The notes under the pieces are model-generated. The model saw only the letters and a program-made list of their open reading frames with translations. It was not told the origin of the DNA and did no database searches. A program made the translations under genes and the position numbers. Positions 52,909 to 59,137 of a stretch of 64,000 nucleotides of DNA are shown here, one piece after another; position 1 is the stretch's first letter, and each line of letters opens with the position of its first letter. The stretch is from positions 136,830-200,829 of the forward strand of contig NZ_JBKFGH010000018.1 of NCBI RefSeq assembly GCF_051233475.1, read 5' to 3'. The stretch is from Bacillus_BU sp051233475. GTDB lineage: Bacteria > Bacillota > Bacilli > Bacillales > Cytobacillaceae.

Positions 52909-52965
52909 TTGTCACTGCATGTCCTGTTATTAACGATTATGTTTCGAAAAACTTTTAAAAAATAA
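52909..52965 (+). CDS. 18-residue micro-ORF, truncated YrzI-like
   Basis: TTG start after AAAAGGGGTGATT, encoding MSLHVLLLTIMFRKTFKK. The first 14 residues resemble the start of the YrzI-type protein at 52646 (MTLHILFLTITIKK), and the rest is missing. It is either a short functional paralogue or a decayed copy. Confidence 0.5.
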   Translation: MSLHVLLLTIMFRKTFKK

Positions 52966-52989
52966 TTTCTGGACAGACACAAACTTCCT

Positions 52990-53028
52990 CCTAATCACAT
53001 AGGAATTAGGTATAGGCATTGGCCTAAT
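52990..53028 (+). promoter_or_regulatory. CCTAAT/ATTAGG triplet of alternating inverted repeats before sigK
   Basis: CCTAAT (52990-52995), ATTAGG (53005-53010) and CCTAAT (53023-53028) let the middle block pair with either neighbour. The sigK ribosome binding site GGGGGGTG lies ten bases after. It may be part of an mRNA switch or overlap the sporulation promoter; I cannot tell which. Confidence 0.35.
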
Positions 53029-53046
53029 CTCCCGGGGGGTGAATCC

Positions 53047-53769
53047 ATGTCCGGAATTTTAACAGCACTTGGTTACTTAGTTAAAGAAATCGTTTTTCTT
53101 GTCTCTTATGTTAAAAATAATGCCTTTCCACAACCCTTGTCTGCTGCTGATGAACGAAAATATTTGCGTCTAATGGCAAATGGAGATCAACATGCACGAA
53201 ACATGCTGATTGAGCATAATCTTCGCTTAGTTGCCCATATTGTCAAAAAATTTGAAAATACTGGTGAAGACGCTGAAGATCTTATTTCAATTGGTACAAT
53301 TGGTTTAATAAAAGCGATTGAAAGCTATTCAGAAGGTAAAGGAACGAAGCTGGCTACATATGCAGCTCGTTGTATCGAAAACGAAATATTGATGCATTTA
53401 CGAGCCCTAAAAAAGACAAAAAAAGATGTTTCATTGCACGATCCAATTGGACAGGATAAAGAGGGTAATGAGATCTCGCTGATCGATGTGCTTAAATCAG
53501 AATCTGAAGATGTTATCGATACGATCCAGCTAAATATGGAGCTCGAGAAAGTAAAGGAATACATTGACGTTTTGGATGAAAGAGAGAAGGAGGTCATCAT
53601 CGGTCGCTTTGGTCTTGACCTGCAAAAAGAAAAGACACAGCGGGAAATCGCCAAAGAATTAGGCATTTCAAGAAGCTATGTCTCGAGAATTGAGAAGCGT
53701 GCCTTAATGAAGATGTTCCATGAGTTTTATCGTGCCGAAAAGGAAAAACGGAAAAATGGCAATGGATGA
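53047..53769 (+). CDS. sigK: RNA polymerase sigma-K factor precursor, uninterrupted
   Basis: The late mother-cell sporulation sigma factor. The 240-residue gene is intact in one frame, unlike B. subtilis where the skin element splits it. The 20-residue pro-sequence (MSGILTALGYLVKEIVFLVS) ends before YVKNNAFPQ, the expected cleavage point for SpoIVFB. Region 2 contains EDLISIGTIGLIKAIESY, and region 4 has TQREIAKELGISRSYVSRIE. It starts at ATG 53047 after GGGGGGTG and ends at a strong terminator. Confidence 0.98.
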   Translation: MSGILTALGYLVKEIVFLVSYVKNNAFPQPLSAADERKYLRLMANGDQHARNMLIEHNLRLVAHIVKKFENTGEDAEDLISIGTIGLIKAIESYSEGKGTKLATYAARCIENEILMHLRALKKTKKDVSLHDPIGQDKEGNEISLIDVLKSESEDVIDTIQLNMELEKVKEYIDVLDEREKEVIIGRFGLDLQKEKTQREIAKELGISRSYVSRIEKRALMKMFHEFYRAEKEKRKNGNG

Positions 53770-53794
53770 GGAAACATTTCCTCATCCATTTTTT
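53763..53794 (+). terminator. Intrinsic terminator after sigK
   Basis: GGATGAGGAAA pairs with TTTCCTCATCC with almost no loop, followed by six T. The left arm overlaps the last sigK codons. Confidence 0.88.
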
Positions 53795-53840
53795 AAGTAC
53801 GGTGATTATTTTATATAGTGATATCATCGGATTAACTAGA

Positions 53841-53905
53841 GGAACGGAACGGAACAGAGTGGAGTGGATTGGATTGGATTGAAGCGGATCGGATCGAAGC
53901 GGAAC
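53841..53905. repeat. Degenerate pentanucleotide tract
   Basis: Thirteen successive pentamers of the GGAWY type in register: GGAAC three times, AGAGT, GGAGT, GGATT three times, GAAGC, GGATC twice, GAAGC, GGAAC. It directly adjoins the 181-bp element at 53910, whose own motif contains GGAAC. No gene crosses it convincingly. Confidence 0.8.
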
Positions 53906-53909
53906 TTGA

Positions 53910-54090
53910 GCGGACATACGTTCCGCTATTTGAATCAAAAAGGGTGATTTTTCTCTTTTGTCGGACATACGTTCCGTTATTTAGCTTATATTCCCGATAT
54001 TCCCTTGATTTTTTCACAAATAACGGTCTCTATGTCCGGAAACATCTCCAAAATAGCGTTTTTACACAAAATAACGGACTCTATGTCCGC
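53910..54090. repeat. 181-bp mirror-symmetric repeat element, locus 2
   Basis: Forward motifs CGGACATACGTTCCG begin at 53911 and 53962, and reverse motifs AAATAACGG..TATGTCCG begin at about 54018 and 54069. Each pair is 51 bases apart, and the total is 181 bases, the same layout and length as at 11400-11580. Each unit has a CGGA-N7-TCCG hairpin, a TTATTT flank and an A-rich linker. It lies between sigK and yrhC. Confidence 0.88.
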
Positions 54091-54125
54091 AAAAATCCCC
54101 AAAATGAAATCGTCTAGACACAACA

Positions 54126-54167
54126 CACAAAAAGGCATGGACTCAATATGATCCATGCGTTTTTGTG
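54126..54167. terminator. Bidirectional terminator after yrhC
   Basis: CACAAAAAGGCATGGA pairs with TCCATGCGTTTTTGTG, one mismatch, across a 10-base loop. A- and T-runs within the arms make it usable from either side. Confidence 0.8.
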
Positions 54168-54199
54168 CATTATATATATGTTATTCTACACTGTGGCTT

Positions 54200-54451
54200 T
54201 TAATAATTATTTTGATTCTCTTCCAACTCTACTAATAATTTTTTACAAATTTTCGATTCATTAAAAAAGAAAATGGATCCGACCAAAAAAAGAACCGTAG
54301 CACCGATTAGGGCATTCAACTGATGTTCTGATACTAACTCAGAAGGGATGATTAAACCAAGATAGAAAAACACACTTACTGCCAGCATTACTGCTCCATA
54401 ACGGCTATAATCAATCATTTTCTCATGTAATCGTTTCTCATCGTGTTTCAT
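54200..54451 (-). CDS. yrhC: YrhC-like small membrane protein
   Basis: An 83-residue protein with two membrane helices (about 17-37 and 46-63) and charged ends. It matches YrhC of Bacillus in size, topology and position near mtnN, and its function is unknown. In B. subtilis yrhC follows mccA-mccB of the methionine-to-cysteine pathway; those genes are absent here, leaving yrhC beside mtnN. Confidence 0.75.
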   Translation of the reverse strand: MKHDEKRLHEKMIDYSRYGAVMLAVSVFFYLGLIIPSELVSEHQLNALIGATVLFLVGSIFFFNESKICKKLLVELEENQNNY

Positions 54452-54554
54452 CTTCTCACCTTGCTTTACTAAAATCTATAAAACTACTGTAACACACAAT
54501 CCAGTGTTATAGATGATGTAATATTTAGCAAAGGAGGGAACCAGGTAATGATAC

Positions 54555-55262
54555 CTAGTTTAAACTTTTAGAGATACCTGAGACGATTTTCATCACAAGC
54601 GTAGCAGAATTTACGGCAGCCTTGTCTAAGTATTGTTCAAATGATATGTTTGATTCTTTTCCGGCAATATCCGATAAAGAACGAATGATCACGAATGGTA
54701 CTTCAAATTGATGGGCTACCTGGGCAATCGCTGCTGCTTCCATTTCCACTGCATGGAGATTAGCAAATTTAGAACGGACGAACTCGACCCGTTCGGGATC
54801 ATTCATAAAGGAATCTCCTGTCGCAATTACACCCGTAACGACTTGAATACCGGAAATTTCTTTCGCACTTTGCTCAGCTATTTCCACTAATTTTTCTGTT
54901 GCGATAAACGCTGCTGGTAAATTAGGTACTTGACCGTATTCATAACCAAATATCGTCACGTCAACGTCGTGATGGCGAACTTCAGAGGAAATGACGACAT
55001 CACCGACATTAAGACTTGGATCTGATCCTCCGGCAGATCCTGTGTTTATAACATAATCAGGAGCGAATTTCTGCATCAAAATCGTAGTGGACATGGCCGC
55101 ATTCACCTTCCCGATTCCGGAACGAAGCAGAACCACATCTACACCATCCATTTTTCCAGTCGTAAATTCACAGCCAGCGATTGTTTCAACTGTTTGATCA
55201 ACGATATTCTTTCTTAATAAGGTTACTTCTTCTTCCATTGCTCCGATGATGGCTACTTTCAT
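54555..55262 (-). CDS. mtnN: 5'-methylthioadenosine/S-adenosylhomocysteine nucleosidase
   Basis: Removes adenine from methylthioadenosine and S-adenosylhomocysteine, recycling SAM by-products. Catalytic Glu12 is in IIGAMEEEVTLLR, VEMEAAAIAQ binds the ribose, and the catalytic Asp is in RSLSDIAG near the C-terminus. Length is 235 residues. It starts at ATG 55262 after AGAGGT. It lies between yrrS and yrhC. Confidence 0.96.
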   Translation of the reverse strand: MKVAIIGAMEEEVTLLRKNIVDQTVETIAGCEFTTGKMDGVDVVLLRSGIGKVNAAMSTTILMQKFAPDYVINTGSAGGSDPSLNVGDVVISSEVRHHDVDVTIFGYEYGQVPNLPAAFIATEKLVEIAEQSAKEISGIQVVTGVIATGDSFMNDPERVEFVRSKFANLHAVEMEAAAIAQVAHQFEVPFVIIRSLSDIAGKESNISFEQYLDKAAVNSATLVMKIVSGISKSLN

Positions 55263-55338
55263 GCTTAAACCTCTTTTCTATTATGTACGAGAAGAACGAG
55301 AAAGCCGGAATTAAAGCTGATTAGCGATCCCTACTTTC

Positions 55339-55980
55339 TTAGTCCTCACTCTGCTTGCCTTTATCATTTTCAATCAATTCTTCTACCTTCACAGGCTTCC
55401 AGCCTCCACCGTCCTCCCACTCCAAGTAAACCCGGTATGCTTGCGGGTCTCCTTTTGCGGTTACGGTTCCAATCGAGCCTTCTGATGAACCATCTCTACT
55501 TAAGTACCAGACGGTCATATTTTCCTTGTCAATGCCAATTGCATAGGCCAAGGCTTGAACCCTTTCGTCCCAATCGGAATCAGAAGTATACGGACCTGTC
55601 TGTGTGGTTCCAACTGGTTCCCAAGCTGGATTCATAATCGTTTGTTTTACATTGTTGCCGCCACCTTCTGTAATGACTGGTGACTCCTCATCTTCCTTCT
55701 CTTCTTCCACAGCATCATCTGTAGAATCTTCATCTTGCTTTGATGTTTCAACGGTCTTATTTGAACTATTGACATTCTCATTTTGGTTTACACTGTTTTC
55801 AACAGATTCCTCTTGTTTTTTGTCTTTTTGATCGTCATTTGAAAAAATCGACACTGAAACAAAAATAATTAAGAGAATGACGACGCCAATAAGGCCATTA
55901 AGAATCAAATTCGTTTTTCTTCTTTTTGCGCGAACCTGAGATCGCATTCCATCTCTTGATTGATCAAAATTGCTTTTCAA
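55339..55980 (-). CDS. yrrS: YrrS family protein (DUF1510)
   Basis: A membrane-anchored protein with a short basic cytoplasmic N-terminus, one helix (about 24-42), a long disordered acidic/asparagine linker (about 45-110) and a compact C-terminal domain with WDERVQALAYAIGIDKENMT and VYLEWEDGGGWKP. Predicted length is 213 residues from a TTG at 55980, eight bases after GGAGG. Its usual partner pbpI lies just upstream. Its role is unknown; a wall-related function is inferred from that pairing. Confidence 0.9.
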   Translation of the reverse strand: MKSNFDQSRDGMRSQVRAKRRKTNLILNGLIGVVILLIIFVSVSIFSNDDQKDKKQEESVENSVNQNENVNSSNKTVETSKQDEDSTDDAVEEEKEDEESPVITEGGGNNVKQTIMNPAWEPVGTTQTGPYTSDSDWDERVQALAYAIGIDKENMTVWYLSRDGSSEGSIGTVTAKGDPQAYRVYLEWEDGGGWKPVKVEELIENDKGKQSED

Positions 55981-56044
55981 GGGATAATCCTCCTTTGACA
56001 AGTTGATAATATTCTACCATGCCAAACTGAAAACTTGAAGGAGA

Positions 56045-57814
56045 TTATTGTGCACCATTGTTCTCTGTATCGATTTCATAAAGCTTTTTAACCATATCGG
56101 CAAACAAAAGATTGACTCCGCCTTGATCTTCTGTCACATCCAAATTCACCGTTACTAAAACATATTTTGGATCCTCAAACGGAAAATAGCCGGCGAACCA
56201 TTTATTATGGAGCTGCTGTTTATTTTCAAATTTCCCCGTCTCTGCCGTTCCTGATTTACCAGCTATAGCATAGGGCAAATCTTTAAACCACCGTCCCGTA
56301 CCTTGTTCGTTTGTAACAACTTCGCGAAGGAGCTCCTGTAATTTCATTGCCGTATAGGGAGCTATCGAATCACCTTTCGATTCTGTTTTTGGAAACTCAT
56401 ACATTGTTGTGCCGTTTTGATATTCAATTTTTGAGGCGACACGAACCATATCCTTTTCTCCGCCTCTGGCAATGGTTGCCATCATGTTGGCTACTCCAAG
56501 TGGGGTAGCTCTAACTTCGTGCTGGCCAATCCCCGTCATCGCTACAAAGTTTTTATCCTTTTTCGCATCTTCGGAAATAAATACCCTTCCAGCCTCTTCA
56601 TCTGGTAATTGTTTAAATTGGTCGAGATGAAAAATGGTTCCCTGCCAGCCAACTTGACCTATTAACCCTAATTTATTGGCATAATCTCCAATAAGGTTCG
56701 GATTAATGTCCTTTAATTCATTGGCAATTTGTCCAAATGTACGGTTACAGCTTCGTGCAAAGCTGTCTTTGAAATTAAGCATGCCATGCCTGTATTTTAA
56801 ATCTGGATCGCCATTTATTTTTCTGCTGCAATCAAAAGTCCGGGTTGGATCATTAAGATTGTTATCGATCGCTGCGGCGGCTACTACAGTCTTAAAGACT
56901 GATCCAATGATCTGCTGCTTAACCATCATATTTTCAATCCCATTTCCCTTATATGGATCCTTATGGTTAATGCTAGGGCGTGAAACGAGTGATAATACAC
57001 TATTGTTTTCAATATCAAGAAGAACGAGTCCTCCCTTTTTAATCCCATGCTGGGTCACAAGTTTTTCGGCGGCCAATTGTATTTTTTTATCAATAGTTGT
57101 TTTTATATTTACAGGATAATACGGATTGCTGGAATCCACGTATTTCACATTAACCCCAAATAATGGTGCACCATCACCATCGACATGATAAACCAACTTA
57201 GATTTTCCTTCAGCAATTAAAAACTCATCAAAGCTCTTTTCTAATCCCGAAATGCCGATTAATGTTTGCGGTGAATATTCTTTATCAGGATACCTCTCGT
57301 TCAATTCCTGCTGATTTTCTTTTACTAAGCCTATCAATTGCTCAGCTGGAGTGTTAGCCAACAAATACTTTCGTTTCACAGCAAATACTCCAGGAACTTT
57401 CAGAGCATTGATTTTCTCCATCTGCGAGCTTGTTAGATGGATTGGATTAGGGTCTCCAAATGCAAACGGTTTTTTAGCTTTCTCTACCTTTTGATAAAGT
57501 AATTTTTTATCAACCCCAATAATTTTCCCAATCTTTTCAGCATCCCAATCAATCTTTTTCAAAAAAGGAAATAAAATAAGGACAGGAATATCTTCATAAA
57601 TGATCGGACTCCCATTTCGGTCAAGAAAATTTCCTCTGCCGCTATCGAGGATTACTTCTTGGGAGCGCTGCTTAACACTTGCTTCCAATAAATTGATTTG
57701 ATGCTTTGAGAAGCTCTTTGTGGCAAAAAGCTGTATTTCCATTAATCGCCCCATGAGCAAGCCTAAACAAACAAAACTTACCACTACCCAAACCATCATC
57801 CGTTTTTTTAACAT
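56045..57814 (-). CDS. pbpI: Class B penicillin-binding protein PbpI (PBP4b)
   Basis: A peptidoglycan transpeptidase. One N-terminal membrane helix (about 5-24), a dimerisation domain, and the transpeptidase domain with SxxK at 305-308 (GSVFK), SxN at 355-357 (SCN) and the KTG-equivalent KSGTAE at 520. Length is 589 residues. The start is the ATG at 57814 after GAGGTG; that site forms one arm of the terminator hairpin behind greA. In B. subtilis pbpI is a sporulation-time gene. Confidence 0.94.
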   Translation of the reverse strand: MLKKRMMVWVVVSFVCLGLLMGRLMEIQLFATKSFSKHQINLLEASVKQRSQEVILDSGRGNFLDRNGSPIIYEDIPVLILFPFLKKIDWDAEKIGKIIGVDKKLLYQKVEKAKKPFAFGDPNPIHLTSSQMEKINALKVPGVFAVKRKYLLANTPAEQLIGLVKENQQELNERYPDKEYSPQTLIGISGLEKSFDEFLIAEGKSKLVYHVDGDGAPLFGVNVKYVDSSNPYYPVNIKTTIDKKIQLAAEKLVTQHGIKKGGLVLLDIENNSVLSLVSRPSINHKDPYKGNGIENMMVKQQIIGSVFKTVVAAAAIDNNLNDPTRTFDCSRKINGDPDLKYRHGMLNFKDSFARSCNRTFGQIANELKDINPNLIGDYANKLGLIGQVGWQGTIFHLDQFKQLPDEEAGRVFISEDAKKDKNFVAMTGIGQHEVRATPLGVANMMATIARGGEKDMVRVASKIEYQNGTTMYEFPKTESKGDSIAPYTAMKLQELLREVVTNEQGTGRWFKDLPYAIAGKSGTAETGKFENKQQLHNKWFAGYFPFEDPKYVLVTVNLDVTEDQGGVNLLFADMVKKLYEIDTENNGAQ

Positions 57815-57845
57815 AAAAAACACCTCGTCAAAAGTTTTGACGAGG
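57814..57845 (-). terminator. Terminator of greA overlapping the pbpI ribosome binding site
   Basis: CCTCGTCAAAA and TTTTGACGAGG form an 11-base palindrome with a one-base centre, followed by TGTTTTTT on the minus strand. The second arm contains the GAGGTG used by pbpI. Confidence 0.75.
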
Positions 57846-57880
57846 TTTTGCATTTTCAAACAAAATATAAACAAAGATCG

Positions 57881-58363
57881 TTATTTAATGGTAACGATGC
57901 GTACGCTCATTTCTCCACCAGGAGTTTGAACAGACACTTCATCTCCAACCTTACGACCCATTAAGCTTTTTGCAATAGGTGAGTCGTTTGAAATTTTCCC
58001 TTCAAACGGATCTGCCTCAGCGCTTCCCACGATCGTGTAAGTTTCTTCTTCTCCATCAGGAAGCTCAACAAAAGTGACAGAGCGGCCTAACGAAACAGTA
58101 TCGCTTTGCATTTCATCTTCTTCAATAATTTTGGCATTACGAATCATATTTTCTAATGTTGTGATTCGGCCTTCAACAAAGGCTTGCTCTTCTTTTGCAG
58201 AATCATACTCTGAGTTTTCGGAGAGATCCCCAAAGCTTCTTGCAATTTTAATCCGCTCAACAACTTCTTTACGTTTAACGGTTTTTAATTGTTCTAATTC
58301 CTGCTCAAGTTTTTCTTTACCAGCTTGTGTCATCGGAAATACTTTTTCTGTAGCCAAAGACAT
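57881..58363 (-). CDS. greA: Transcription elongation factor GreA
   Basis: Rescues backtracked RNA polymerase by stimulating transcript cleavage. An N-terminal coiled coil (about 12-80) carries the acidic tip, with ARSFGDLSENSEYDSAKEEQ; the C-terminal FKBP-like domain has NDSPIAKSLMGRKVGDEV. Length is 160 residues. It starts at ATG 58363 after AGAAGGAG. Confidence 0.97.
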   Translation of the reverse strand: MSLATEKVFPMTQAGKEKLEQELEQLKTVKRKEVVERIKIARSFGDLSENSEYDSAKEEQAFVEGRITTLENMIRNAKIIEEDEMQSDTVSLGRSVTFVELPDGEEETYTIVGSAEADPFEGKISNDSPIAKSLMGRKVGDEVSVQTPGGEMSVRIVTIK

Positions 58364-58438
58364 TCACTCCTTCTAGTCTTCACAATCACCCATTGAAATT
58401 GTGGATAAAAATTATGTAGGGTCTTAAAAATACATAGG

Positions 58439-58476
58439 AGCGCGTCCTGTTAAAGGGCGCGCGTATTTTTTCTTTT
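58439..58476 (+). terminator. Plus-strand hairpin with T-run opposite the udk-greA interval
   Basis: GCGCGTCC-TGTTAAA-GGGCGCGC, followed by TATTTTTTC on the plus strand. There is no plus-strand gene nearby, so it would stop antisense RNA running toward udk. On the minus strand the T-run is about ten bases away, making it a poor terminator for udk. Confidence 0.5.
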
Positions 58477-58497
58477 TTTATTATCTATGCTATTGTT

Positions 58498-59133
58498 TCA
58501 TAAAAATGATTTTTGTTCAAGAATTGTTTGAATTTTTGTGACCATAAGATCAATCGCAACGTGGTTATGACCGCCTTCTGGGATGATAATGTCTGCATAA
58601 CGCTTCGTTGGCTCTATAAATTGATTATGCATAGGTCTAACAACGTTCACATATTGATCAATAACCGAATCCATTGTTCTGCCTCGTTCCTTAATATCTC
58701 TCAGTAATCTGCGAATAATTCTTAAGTCAGCATCGGTATCAACGAATAATTTAATATCCATCAAATTTCGTAGGCGTTCGTCTTCTAAAACAAGGATTCC
58801 CTCGAGAATAATTACATCCTTTGGCTCAACAACGATCACCTCGTCTGAGCGGGTATGAATCGAATAATCATAGACAGGTTTATTTATGGATTCATATTTA
58901 AGCAATTTCTCAATGTGTTCAATCAGCAAATCATTATCAAAAGCAAGCGGGTGGTCATAATTTGTCTTTAACCTTTGTTCAAACGGCAAATGACTTTGAT
59001 CCTTATAATAATAATCTTGTTCGATCATTAAGATGGAATGTCCTTTAAACTGCTGATAAATTGCTTTTGTAACGCTAGTTTTTCCCGACCCGGAACCGCC
59101 AGCTACACCTATTACAACAGGCTTGCGACCCAT
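58498..59133 (-). CDS. udk: Uridine kinase
   Basis: Phosphorylates uridine and cytidine for pyrimidine salvage. The P-loop is GVAGGSGSGKTS (9-20), and later motifs are LMIEQDYYYKDQ and FVDTDADLRIIRRLLRDIKE. Length is 211 residues. It starts at ATG 59133, four bases after trhP2, as in the conserved trmR-trhP1-trhP2-udk-greA series. Confidence 0.97.
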   Translation of the reverse strand: MGRKPVVIGVAGGSGSGKTSVTKAIYQQFKGHSILMIEQDYYYKDQSHLPFEQRLKTNYDHPLAFDNDLLIEHIEKLLKYESINKPVYDYSIHTRSDEVIVVEPKDVIILEGILVLEDERLRNLMDIKLFVDTDADLRIIRRLLRDIKERGRTMDSVIDQYVNVVRPMHNQFIEPTKRYADIIIPEGGHNHVAIDLMVTKIQTILEQKSFL

Positions 59134-59137
59134 AAAA

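Noticed and set aside
53047..53769. A skin-like element or recombinase site in sigK
   Set aside because: The gene is continuous, and no recombinase gene or interruption is present in the window.
53832..54117. Frames of 61 and 82 residues on both strands between sigK and yrhC
   Set aside because: They lie over the pentanucleotide tract and the 181-bp element, repeat short peptides such as NNGLYVRK, and lack ribosome binding sites.
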